49,350 nucleotides of DNA from NCBI GenBank assembly GCA_046723735.1, contig JBKOVB010000064.1, positions 1 to 49,350 of the forward strand, written 5' to 3'. Below the pieces are notes generated by a model that saw nothing but the letters and a program-made list of their open reading frames with translations, did no database searches and was not told the DNA's origin. The translations under genes and the position numbers were made by a program. Positions 32,445 to 39,808 of this stretch are shown piece by piece (the stretch's first letter is position 1; every line of letters begins with the position of its first letter). The DNA is from RYN-111 sp046723735 (lineage in GTDB: Bacteria > Actinomycetota > Actinomycetes > Mycobacteriales > SCTD01).

Positions 32445-32572
32445 GGCGACACGGCGTGACATCCGCCGACGCCCCGGATACGTTCGCGCCAGCTCGCGCC
32501 CTTGTCGCTCGAGCGGCGAGGGAGACGGTGATCCAGGTGCACGGCGGTAGCGGATTCACGGGGGTCGCGTGA
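32441..32572 (+). pseudogene. Acyl-CoA dehydrogenase C-terminal scar
   Basis: 43 codons ending APARALVARAARETVIQVHGGSGFTGVA. The part AARETVIQVHGGSGFT matches the C-terminal helix and substrate loop of acyl-CoA dehydrogenases (A-x-Q-x-H-G-G-x-G-F/Y-T). The other roughly 340 residues are gone. It overlaps rdgB at its start and the ligase at its end by 4 bases each (GTGA both times), so it may still be translated as a linker frame. Enzyme activity is impossible. Confidence 0.6.
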
Positions 32573-34074
32573 CGGTCGGCGCGCACCACCTCGCGGTGCT
32601 CGCGGAGCAGGCGCTGGAGCGGCTGGGCGACCACGAGTCGCTGCTGTTCGAGGGGCGGTGGTTCCGTCGCGCCGAGCTGCACGCCCGGGCCGAGCGCGTC
32701 GCCGGCGGGCTGCGGGAGATCGGTGTGCAGCCCGGGGACCGCGTCGTGGTGCTCATGATGAACACCCCCGAGGTCGGCATCACCTATCACGCCGTCTGGC
32801 GGGCGGGCGCGGTCGCGACGCCGGTGATCTTCCTCATCAGTCCGCCGGAGCTGCGCCACATCCTGGTGGACTCGGAGGCGGTCGCGGTCGTCGTCACGCC
32901 CGAGCTGCTGCCGCTCCTGCAGTCGGCCTCGGAGGGGCTGGACCTCCACGTGCTCGTGGTGGGCTCGTCCGACGTCGGGACGCCGTTCGCGGAGCTCGAG
33001 CAGGCCGACCCGCTGCCCGTGACGCCGCGCGCCGACGACGACCTCGCGGCGCTGCTCTACACCGGCGGGACCACGGGGCGTTCGAAGGGCGTGATGCTCA
33101 CGCACCAGGGGCTCTGGTACGGCGGCCACTCGCTCCACGACACGAGCAACAAGGACCTCACCCGCTCGGTGCTGTCGCTGCCGCTGTCGCACGCCTTCGG
33201 GCTGATGGTCTCGGTCGCCGCGCTGCACGCCCAGAAGCCGCACCTCGCCGCCATGCAGCGGTGGTTCGACGCCCAGGGCTGGGTGCGCCTGGTGGAGGAG
33301 CACCGGCTGGAGACGAGCGCGGTCGTGCCGTCGATGCTCACGATGCTGCTGGCGCTGCCGCTCGAGGAGCACGACCTGTCGAGCCTGGTGTCGTTCGGGT
33401 GCGGCGGAGCGCCGCTGCCCGCGGCGCTGCGCCAGCAGGTGAACGACCGGCTCGGTGTCGAGATCTATGAGGGGTACGGCTGCACCGAGGCCAGCGCCGG
33501 CGTCACCGCCAACCGCGTCGAGGCCTACCGCCCGGGCAGTGTCGGACGGCCGCTCAGCGACGTCGAGGTGGAGGTGCTCGACGAGGACGGCAGCCCGGTG
33601 CCCACGGGCACGGATGGCGAGATCTGCGTCCGTGGCCCGGGCGTCATGAAGGGCTACTGGAAGTCGCCAGAGCAGACCGCGCAGACCCTGCGCGGCGGCT
33701 GGCTGCACACCGGGGACGTGGGGCACGTCGACGAGGACGGCTATCTGTACGTCGTCGACCGGATCAAGGACCTCATCATCCGCGGCGGGTTCAACGTCTA
33801 TCCGCGCGACGTCGAGGAGGTGCTGCTCCAGCACCCCGAGGTGGTCCAGGCAGCGGTGGTCGGACGGCCTGACGAGCACAGCGGCGAGGAGGTCGTGGCG
33901 GTCGTCGCCGTGCAGCCGGGCGCCTCCGTGACCGGTGAGGAGCTCGTCGCGTGGTCGCAGCAGCGGCTGTCCGCGTACAAGTACCCGCGCGAGGTGCGGG
34001 TGCTTCCCGCCGTACCTCTGACCAGCGTCGGCAAGACGGACCGCAAGGCGGTGCGGGCGCTCGTCAGGGAGTAA
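32569..34074 (+). CDS. Class I adenylate-forming fatty-acid/acyl-CoA ligase
   Basis: 501 residues. Motifs: LLYTGGTTGRSKGVMLTHQ (A3), YEGYGCTEAS (A5), LHTGDVGHVDEDGYLYVVDRIKDLIIRGGFNVYPRDVEEVL (A7-A8) and LTSVGKTDRKAVR with the catalytic Lys (A10). It should activate a carboxylic acid as acyl-AMP and load CoA. The fatty-acid chain is unknown. GTG start in the end of the dehydrogenase scar, supporting an ancestral dehydrogenase-ligase pair. Confidence 0.9.
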   Translation: MTVGAHHLAVLAEQALERLGDHESLLFEGRWFRRAELHARAERVAGGLREIGVQPGDRVVVLMMNTPEVGITYHAVWRAGAVATPVIFLISPPELRHILVDSEAVAVVVTPELLPLLQSASEGLDLHVLVVGSSDVGTPFAELEQADPLPVTPRADDDLAALLYTGGTTGRSKGVMLTHQGLWYGGHSLHDTSNKDLTRSVLSLPLSHAFGLMVSVAALHAQKPHLAAMQRWFDAQGWVRLVEEHRLETSAVVPSMLTMLLALPLEEHDLSSLVSFGCGGAPLPAALRQQVNDRLGVEIYEGYGCTEASAGVTANRVEAYRPGSVGRPLSDVEVEVLDEDGSPVPTGTDGEICVRGPGVMKGYWKSPEQTAQTLRGGWLHTGDVGHVDEDGYLYVVDRIKDLIIRGGFNVYPRDVEEVLLQHPEVVQAAVVGRPDEHSGEEVVAVVAVQPGASVTGEELVAWSQQRLSAYKYPREVRVLPAVPLTSVGKTDRKAVRALVRE

Positions 34075-34091
34075 GGGGCCTTACGGCTTCC

Positions 34092-34140
34092 CTGAGGTCG
34101 GGGTGTGCCTGGTCGCCCGATGTGCGGGCGCACCCCTCAG
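34092..34140 (+). terminator. Hairpin after the acyl-CoA ligase gene
   Basis: CTGA...GGGGTGTGC (34092-34108) pairs with GCGCACCCCTCAG (34128-34140): 13 pairs with one G-U and a 4-base bulge, 19-base loop, 18 bases after the stop. No U-tract, as usual at this GC content. Confidence 0.5.
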
Positions 34141-34191
34141 CACGAACGTTGTCCTCGACGCCGGAGAGGCCGGCGGGATCGAGGAAAGATC

Positions 34192-34338
34192 ATGAACGAC
34201 CTGAGCGGGGGCCTGCGGGCACTCGACATGCACGAGCGTGAGGCGTTCTTCCTGGACCGGGCGCGGCGCGAGCAGCGGGGCACCGTCCGCGACGTGCGGG
34301 CGCGGCGCCGCTTCCGCTGGACGCGGTCCGCGTCCTGA
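34192..34338 (+). CDS. Small basic protein of unknown function
   Basis: 48 residues, ATG start with GAGGAAAG five bases upstream. Begins MNDLSGGLRALDMHEREAFFLDRARREQRG and ends in a basic Arg-rich tail. Size and charge could suit a nucleic-acid-associated small protein, but no family was recognised. It stands alone between two hairpins. Confidence 0.45.
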   Translation: MNDLSGGLRALDMHEREAFFLDRARREQRGTVRDVRARRRFRWTRSAS

Positions 34339-34345
34339 GCTCGCT

Positions 34346-34413
34346 CAAGATCTTCGGAGGATCACCCGTAGCCGCACTCGTAGCGGGGTGCGGGTGATGT
34401 TCCGAAGATCTTG
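34346..34413. terminator. Long nested palindrome downstream of the tRNA
   Basis: CAAGATCTTCGGA (34346-34358) and its exact reverse complement (34401-34413) form perfect 13-bp arms. Inside, ATCACC (34361-34366) pairs with GGTGAT (34393-34398), and CGCAC with GTGCG nearer the loop. It begins four bases after the tRNA CCA end on the minus strand and eight bases after the small plus-strand gene, so it may terminate both. Confidence 0.65.
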
Positions 34414-34417
34414 GTGT

Positions 34418-34495
34418 TGGTAGGGCCGGCGAGATTCGAACTCGCACTGTCGCGGACCTAAACCGCGTGCCTCCTGCCAGTTGGGCTACGACCCC
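34418..34495 (-). tRNA. tRNA with anticodon UAG and a short variable loop (Leu-type codon, class I body)
   Basis: Read on the minus strand: acceptor GGGGTCG pairs fully with CGGCCCT (G1-U72 and one more G-U), then T8-A9. The D arm is GCC...GGC and the anticodon arm CGCGG-TTTAGGT-CCGCG gives anticodon TAG. The variable loop is only five bases (ACAGT). The T arm is GCGAG-TTCGAAT-CTCGC, the discriminator A, and CCA is encoded (34420-34418). Bacterial tRNA-Leu has a long variable arm, so this is not a normal tRNA-Leu. Charging identity is unknown. Its first ten bases lie inside the HNH reading frame. Confidence 0.75.
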
Positions 34496-34707
34496 TTGCG
34501 CCGACGCCACGTCGAGGTCTGAGCGTGGCAGTTCGGGCACAGGGAAGCGTAGGTCAGCCGGCTGATGTGGTGGTGAGCGCCGCCCGCTGGCTTGATCCCG
34601 AGCTGTCCGAGCACCGCGGCGACAGACGTCGAGGTGGCGACTGCCTGAGCGAGGACGTCGGGCGCGTACTTCCAGCGTCGATCTGGAGCTGGTCGAGGCT
34701 CGCCCAC
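34486..34707 (-). pseudogene. Internally deleted HNH endonuclease overlapping the tRNA
   Basis: 73 codons. The N-terminal RRWKYAPDVLAQAVATSTSVAAVLGQLGIKPAGGAHHHISR is the helix-turn-helix-like start of a group of actinobacterial HNH proteins. It jumps directly to SLCPNCHAQTSTWRRRKGS, the last zinc Cys pair and tail of the same proteins. The HNH catalytic core, roughly 100 residues, is missing without breaking the frame. Its TAG stop is T8-A9-G10 of the tRNA. Start GTG at 34707. It may be a relic or a small nucleic-acid-binding product. Confidence 0.55.
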
Positions 34708-34767
34708 AGCGGCGCGCGCCTACCCCGCGTCACCTCCGCGGGTCCTGTTGTGGACAGCTGCACCCTG

Positions 34768-35118
34768 CTAGAGCCCGAGCTCGTGCATCTTGGTCGTCAC
34801 GAGCTTCGCCACCAGCGCGTCCGGCAACGGCTCGTCGACCGGGAAGTGCAGCGACCCCGTCGTACAGGTGAAGCCGTCGAGGTCGGCCGCCAGCGTCTGC
34901 AGCGTCGTGCCGCTGTGCGGGAGGTAGCTGAGATGGTTCTTGAAGGCGGCGAAGCCCGCGACGACCTTGCCGTCCACCCGGAAGGCGGGCATGCCGTACG
35001 AGATGCACTGCTCTGCCTCGGGCACCACCGCGAGGATGGACCGGCGCAGCGCCTCGAGCGTGGCTCTCTCGGGCTCCTCGACAGCAGCGAGGTAGACGTC
35101 GACGTCGGCGGTTGACAT
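34768..35118 (-). CDS. DUF1801 family (YdhG/iron-chaperone-like) protein
   Basis: 116 residues. Typical blocks: VDVYLAAVEEPERATLEALRRSILAVVPEAEQCISYGMPAFRVDGKVVAGFAAFKNHLSYLPHSG and FPVDEPLPDALVAKLVTTKMHEL. Small cytoplasmic fold related to frataxin-like proteins; function not proven. ATG at 35118 begins at the domain start; the ribosome site is weak (GGGGC). Confidence 0.82.
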   Translation of the reverse strand: MSTADVDVYLAAVEEPERATLEALRRSILAVVPEAEQCISYGMPAFRVDGKVVAGFAAFKNHLSYLPHSGTTLQTLAADLDGFTCTTGSLHFPVDEPLPDALVAKLVTTKMHELGL

Positions 35119-35132
35119 GCCCCGAGTGTGGC

Positions 35133-35942
35133 TCAGGTCGAGGTGAACCAGGTGCGCATCGAGCGAGCCACGCCGCGGCACGTCACGTCGTAGTCGCGGG
35201 TGCCGTCGGACCACTGGCCCATCAGGACGCGCCCGCCGCTGAAGCTGCGCTGCGAGCAGCGGGCCAGCGCCTTGGTGCGGGAGTTCGTGCCACTAGGCAC
35301 CCACGTCGGGAGCGTGGAGGCCCGGCCGCCGGTGATCTTCTTCCAGGCATAGGCGTAGGAGTAGACGCCGGTCCGCACCCCGTAGGCCCGGTACTGCGCC
35401 AGCACGCCGGAAAGGACCGCGTTGTTGTACGTCGGGCGGCTGGACCACGGCCGGCCACCGACCGTCTCGACGTCCACCCAGACCATGCGCCGGGGCACGC
35501 CCGCGCGCTTGAGGGTCGCCATCGCGTGGCGGGCCTCGGCGGCACCGACCCTGGCCAGCCGGCGCGTGATGCTGCCGGTCCCGCCGTACTGGCGCAGCTC
35601 GGCCGAGCTGGGGTAGTGGATCACCGCGTAGGCCGAGACCCAGAGGTGGCGGGCCTTGACCCAGCGCGCCTGGCTCGCGAGGCAGGGGTTGCGCGTGAAG
35701 GCCGGCCCGTTCGTGGCACCGAGCACCACGAACCGGGCGCTCCGGGTCGGCATGGGCAGGCCGAGCGCCGGACGCGACGGGATCCCCATGCCCTTCGGGC
35801 AGTTCGGCCACGAGACGTCGCCGCCGTTCACGAGGGCCGTCGGCGCCGGCATGACCGAGGCGTGGGCAGGTGCGTCGAGCACATAGGGCGCGATGACGAG
35901 GAGGGCGGAGAGGACGACGGGGGCGAGGCGACGGACCAGCAC
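35133..35942 (-). CDS. Secreted GH25-like (DUF1906-type) TIM-barrel protein
   Basis: 269 residues, GTG start. A signal peptide (LAPVVLSALLVIAPYVLDAPAHA) is followed by GGDVSWPNCPKGMGIPSRP, VWVDVETVGGRPWSSRPTYNN and YGVRTGVYSYAYAWKKITGG ... LPTWVPSG. This is the glycoside-hydrolase-25-like fold seen in secreted actinobacterial proteins of the Rv2525c/DUF1906 type. The acidic pair D-x-E in the strand is kept. It probably binds or cuts cell-wall glycans; activity unproven. Its stop is 14 bases before the DUF1801 start. Confidence 0.65.
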   Translation of the reverse strand: MLVRRLAPVVLSALLVIAPYVLDAPAHASVMPAPTALVNGGDVSWPNCPKGMGIPSRPALGLPMPTRSARFVVLGATNGPAFTRNPCLASQARWVKARHLWVSAYAVIHYPSSAELRQYGGTGSITRRLARVGAAEARHAMATLKRAGVPRRMVWVDVETVGGRPWSSRPTYNNAVLSGVLAQYRAYGVRTGVYSYAYAWKKITGGRASTLPTWVPSGTNSRTKALARCSQRSFSGGRVLMGQWSDGTRDYDVTCRGVARSMRTWFTST

Positions 35943-36054
35943 GGCAGGCAGGGCTCCCAGGAAGCGGGGTCAGGACTCCCTCGTGCTGTCGACGCCTCCC
36001 CCTGATACCAGAAGTGGCCCCAGGGTGAGAGCCGCCTCTCGCCGCCGGCAGGTC

Positions 36055-36528
36055 CTACAGGCCGAGGTCCTTCAGCAGCTTGGCCACGTGGCCGGTGGCC
36101 TTCACGCCGTACGACGCCTGGGTGACGACACCCTTCTCGTCGAGCAGGAACGTGGACCGGATCACCCCGACCACCGTCTTGCCGTAGAGCTGCTTCTCCC
36201 CGTAGGCGCCGTACGCCGTGAGCGTCTCCTTCGTCGCGTCCGACAGCAGAGGGAAGGTCAGACCCTCCTTCGCCCGGAAGGCGGCGAGCTTCTCGGGCTT
36301 GTCGGGGGACAGCCCGACCACGGCCCAGCCGGCGTCGACGAACCGCTGCAGGTTGTCGCGGAAGTCGCAGGCCTGCTTCGTGCACCCCGGGGTCATGGCC
36401 GCCGGGTAGACGTAGAGGACCACCTTGCGCCCCTTCAGGTCCGAAAGCGACACCGTGCTGCCGGCGTCGTCCGGGAGCGAGAAGGCAGGGGCGACGTCGC
36501 CCGGGGACAGTCGAGGGGTGGCGGCCAT
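36055..36528 (-). CDS. bcp: Thioredoxin-dependent thiol peroxidase (Bcp/PrxQ)
   Basis: 157 residues. Peroxidatic Cys C49 and resolving Cys C54 in MTPGCTKQACDFRD, the PrxQ pattern, on a thioredoxin fold. It reduces peroxides in the cytoplasm. Start ATG; it follows the GH65 gene by 10 bases on the same strand and could be its last cotranscribed gene. Confidence 0.93.
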   Translation of the reverse strand: MAATPRLSPGDVAPAFSLPDDAGSTVSLSDLKGRKVVLYVYPAAMTPGCTKQACDFRDNLQRFVDAGWAVVGLSPDKPEKLAAFRAKEGLTFPLLSDATKETLTAYGAYGEKQLYGKTVVGVIRSTFLLDEKGVVTQASYGVKATGHVAKLLKDLGL

Positions 36529-36538
36529 GCCCGCAAGC

Positions 36539-38917
36539 CTAGGGTTGCGGCTCGAGCCCCTCGCGCAGGGCGGCCGTCGCGGCGTGCGTCCGCGGCGCCC
36601 GGCCCGGCGGCTGGCTCGGGGTGGGCAGCAGCGGGACGCGCTTGCGGACCGGACGCGTGATCGGGTTCCCCACTTCGAGGGTGAGGCGCTCGCCGCCGAG
36701 GTCGAGCTCGATCGAGCCGCCCTCGCTGTGGTAGGCCACCTCGTCGTGCGTGACGTGGACGTGCAGGCCGGCGCCCCGCCAGCGGACGTGGAACTTCAGC
36801 CGCGTGATGCCGGGTGGCAGCGCGGGGTCGAAGTGCAGCACGTGGCCCTGCGGGCGCATCCCGCCGAAGCCCTCCACGAGCGCGGTCCACGCCCCGGCGA
36901 GCGAGGCCATGTGCAGCCCGTCACGACTGTTGCGGTGCAGGTCGCGCAGGTCGATGAAGGCCGCCTCCGCCGCGTAGTCGTGGGCCAGTTCCAGGTGTCC
37001 CATCTCTGCGCACACCACGGCCTGGGTGCAGGCCGACAGGGAGGAGTCGCGCACGGTCCGGGCCTCGTAGTAGCTGAGGTTGCGGGCCTTCTCCTCCGGG
37101 GTGAAGTACTCCCCGCACCAGTGCAGCGCGAGCACCAGGTCCGGCTGCTTGAGCACCTGGCTGCGGTACAGCTCGACGTAGGGGACGTGGAGGAACAACG
37201 GGTAGCGCGCCTTGTCGAGCGACAGCTCGCGGTAGCGGGTGAAGCCCCGGGACTGCTCGTGCACGCCCAGCTGCTCGTCGAAGGGGACCGCGACCGCGTC
37301 CGCCGCCCGCTCCCAGGCCGCGATCTCCTCGGTCGTGACCTCGAGCTGCTCGGCCTTGTCGGGGTGGCGCGCGCACGCCGCCGCGGCGGCCCGCATGTTG
37401 CGCGCCGCCATGAGGTTGGTGAAGACGTTGTCGTCAGCCACGGCGGAGTACTCGTCCGGACCCGTCACGCCGTCGATGTGCCACACGCCCTGCCAGTCGT
37501 GGTGGCCCAGCGACCGCCACAGCCGCGCCGTCTCCACGAGCAGCTCGGTGCCGTAGTCGTGGTCGAACGCCTCGTCCCCGGTGGCGGCGTTGTAGCGCTC
37601 GACGGCGTAGGCGATGTCGGCGTTGATGTGGAACGCCGCGGTGCCGGCCGGCCAGTACGCCGAGCACTCGTCGCCGTCGATGGTGCGCCACGGGAAGGCG
37701 GCCCCCTGCAGCCCCAGGGTCGCCGCACGTGCCCGGGCCTGGTCGAGCGTGTCGAACCGCCACAGCAGGGCGTCCCGCGCTGCCCGCGGGTAGGTCGACA
37801 TGAGCACCGGGAGCACGAAGCCCTCGGTGTCCCAGAACGCGTGGCCGTCGTACCCCGGTCCGGTCAGCCCCTTGGAGCCGATGGCGCGCCGCTCGGTGCG
37901 GGCTCCCGCCTGCAGCACGTGGAACAGTCCGAAGCGCACCGCCTGCTGCAGCGCGTCGTCGCCGGAGAGCTCCACGTCGGCGGTGTGCCAGAACTCGTCG
38001 AGGAACGCCCGCTGGTCGCGCAGCAGCCCGTCCCAGCCGACCGCGCGTGCCCCCGACAGCGCGGCGCCGACCTGGTCCCGGATGGCCGGCTCGGAGCGCA
38101 CCCCCGACCACCCGTAGGCGATGAGCTTCGTGACGACCAGGCGCTGCCCCGGGCGGAGCACGGTCGCGATGGTCGTGCGCGCCCAGTCCTCCCGGACGTC
38201 GTGCTCCAGGCTGACGTCGGCGCCCGTGACGAGGTGCTCCATGCCCGCGCCGAGCAGCAGCCTGCTCCGCCTGGTGCGGTGGAGCAGGATCGCGCCGTTG
38301 CGCTCCTGCCCGCCGCTCACCGCCTCCAGCGGCGCGGTGAGCACCGCCGCGACCCGCGGGTCGCTGGAGGGCGCCGGCTGGGCCTCGTTCGCCACCAGCT
38401 CGGACTGGAGGATGATCCGCGCCTCCTGGTCCAGCGTCTCCACCTCGTAGCGGACGGCCGCCACGGCCCGGTGCGTGAAGGAGACGAGCCGCTGGGAGCG
38501 TACGGCGATCCGCTGGCCCGCCGGGGACTTCCACTCGACCTCGCGGCTCAGCGTCCCGGCCTGCATGTCGAGCACCCGCTCGTGGTGCTGCAGCTCGCCG
38601 TACCGGACGTCGAAGGGCTCGTCGTCCACCAGCAGGCGGATGAGCTTGCCGTTGGTGACGTCGACGACGTTCTGGCCTGACTCGGGGTAGCCGTAGCCGG
38701 CTTCGGCGTAGGGCAGGGGGCGCAGCTCGTGGAAGCCCGCGAGATAGGTGCCCGGGATGCCGTGCGGCTCGCCCTCGTCGAGGTTGCCGCGCAGCCCGAT
38801 GTGACCGTTGGACAGGGCGAAGGCCGACTCGGCCTGCGCCAGCACCGCGAGGTCCAGGGAGCTCTCGCGGATGCACCAGGGCTCGACCGGGAAGGCGGCC
38901 TCGAGATCCGGTGTCAC
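36539..38917 (-). CDS. GH65 family disaccharide phosphorylase (maltose/trehalose/kojibiose type)
   Basis: 792 residues, normal for the family. N-terminal beta-sandwich, linker, (alpha/alpha)6 barrel and C-terminal sheet. The general acid is E489 in VTGPDEYSAVADDNVFTN. The phosphate/substrate region is HINADIAYAVERY ... AFWDTEGFVLPVL and the C-terminal PALPPGITRLKFHVRWRGAGL is typical. It phosphorolyses an alpha-linked glucose disaccharide to glucose and beta-glucose 1-phosphate, which the upstream HAD mutase would convert. GTG at 38917 has GAGGAG five bases upstream. Linkage specificity cannot be read from the sequence. Confidence 0.92.
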   Translation of the reverse strand: MTPDLEAAFPVEPWCIRESSLDLAVLAQAESAFALSNGHIGLRGNLDEGEPHGIPGTYLAGFHELRPLPYAEAGYGYPESGQNVVDVTNGKLIRLLVDDEPFDVRYGELQHHERVLDMQAGTLSREVEWKSPAGQRIAVRSQRLVSFTHRAVAAVRYEVETLDQEARIILQSELVANEAQPAPSSDPRVAAVLTAPLEAVSGGQERNGAILLHRTRRSRLLLGAGMEHLVTGADVSLEHDVREDWARTTIATVLRPGQRLVVTKLIAYGWSGVRSEPAIRDQVGAALSGARAVGWDGLLRDQRAFLDEFWHTADVELSGDDALQQAVRFGLFHVLQAGARTERRAIGSKGLTGPGYDGHAFWDTEGFVLPVLMSTYPRAARDALLWRFDTLDQARARAATLGLQGAAFPWRTIDGDECSAYWPAGTAAFHINADIAYAVERYNAATGDEAFDHDYGTELLVETARLWRSLGHHDWQGVWHIDGVTGPDEYSAVADDNVFTNLMAARNMRAAAAACARHPDKAEQLEVTTEEIAAWERAADAVAVPFDEQLGVHEQSRGFTRYRELSLDKARYPLFLHVPYVELYRSQVLKQPDLVLALHWCGEYFTPEEKARNLSYYEARTVRDSSLSACTQAVVCAEMGHLELAHDYAAEAAFIDLRDLHRNSRDGLHMASLAGAWTALVEGFGGMRPQGHVLHFDPALPPGITRLKFHVRWRGAGLHVHVTHDEVAYHSEGGSIELDLGGERLTLEVGNPITRPVRKRVPLLPTPSQPPGRAPRTHAATAALREGLEPQP

Positions 38918-38963
38918 GCTGCTCCTCGCGCTCGCTGGTTCGTTCGCACTGCCTGCTGGTGTC

Positions 38964-39698
38964 TCACAACAGCTCTTCGAGGTCGGAGACGACGACGTCC
39001 GCGCCGTGCGCGCGCAGCTGGTCGGCCTGGCCGACCCGGTCGACACCGACCACGAGGCCGAACCCGCCGGCCCGGCCCGCGGCCACCCCCGCCAGGGCGT
39101 CCTCGAAGACGGCGCACGCCTCCGGCGCGAGCCCGAGCTCCCGGGCGGCGGCCAGGAAGGTGTCCGGCGCCGGCTTGCCGGGCAGGCCTTCCCGTTTGGC
39201 CACGAGCCCGTCCACCTCGGTCTCGACGAGCGGGGTCAGGCCGGCCGCCTCGAGCACCTCGTGCGTGTTGGCGCTGCTCGACACGACCGCCCGGCGGATG
39301 CCCGCGTCGGCGCACGCCTGCAGGTAGCGGGCGCTGCCGTCGTACACCTCGACGCCGTCGGCACGCAGCCGCGTGAGCAGCGCCTCGTTCTTGCGGTCCG
39401 CGACCCCGGCGATGCTGGGCGTGTCGACGGGGTCGTCGGGGGAGCCCTCGGGCAGCTCGATGTCGCGGCTGCGGAAGAAGTCCCGGACACCTGCCTCCCG
39501 GGGCTTGCCGTCGACGTAGCGCAGGTAGTCGAGGTGGCTGAACGGCTGCTGGCCCGGGTAGCGGGCCAGCACGGCGTCGAAGGCGTCCTTCCAGGCAGCC
39601 TCGTGCACCACCGCCGTGCGGGTCAGGACCCCGTCCAGGTCGAACAGCGCCGCGCGCACCGCCGCCGGCAGCCCCAGCCGCGTGCCCTGGCTCGTCAT
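38964..39698 (-). CDS. HAD-family beta-phosphoglucomutase
   Basis: 244 residues. The nucleophile Asp is in ALFDLDGVLTRTAVVH (D-x-D), the cap covers about residues 25-110 (KPREAGVRDFFRSR), then VVSSSANTHEVLEAAGL with the Ser, GKPAPDTFLAAARELG with the Lys, and AVFEDALAGVAAGRAGGFG with the metal-binding Asp. Its position 46 bases before GH65 argues for conversion of beta-glucose 1-phosphate to glucose 6-phosphate. ATG at 39698 has AGGGG upstream. Confidence 0.9.
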   Translation of the reverse strand: MTSQGTRLGLPAAVRAALFDLDGVLTRTAVVHEAAWKDAFDAVLARYPGQQPFSHLDYLRYVDGKPREAGVRDFFRSRDIELPEGSPDDPVDTPSIAGVADRKNEALLTRLRADGVEVYDGSARYLQACADAGIRRAVVSSSANTHEVLEAAGLTPLVETEVDGLVAKREGLPGKPAPDTFLAAARELGLAPEACAVFEDALAGVAAGRAGGFGLVVGVDRVGQADQLRAHGADVVVSDLEELL

Positions 39699-39808
39699 GG
39701 TCGCCCCTGTGATCGGTCCCACCGGTGATGCTTGCGCCTCACCGCTCGGGTGTCACGCGATGGGCTCAGGTCGGGACCATCGTCCCGTGCCAAGCCCGGG
39801 CTGACCCC

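Noticed and set aside
35112..36005. 297-codon plus-strand frame opposite the GH25-like gene
   Set aside because: Low-complexity Arg/Gly/Ala product, antisense to a gene with signal peptide and conserved motifs.
36425..38680. 751-codon plus-strand open frame opposite the GH65 gene
   Set aside because: Shadow of GC-rich codon bias. The minus strand encodes an intact GH65 protein with catalytic motifs across the same bases; the shadow product has no domain.
39774..39787. GGGAC-CATC-GTCCC hairpin upstream of the NiCoT stop
   Set aside because: Only a 5-bp stem and no T-run; such hairpins are common by chance at this GC content.
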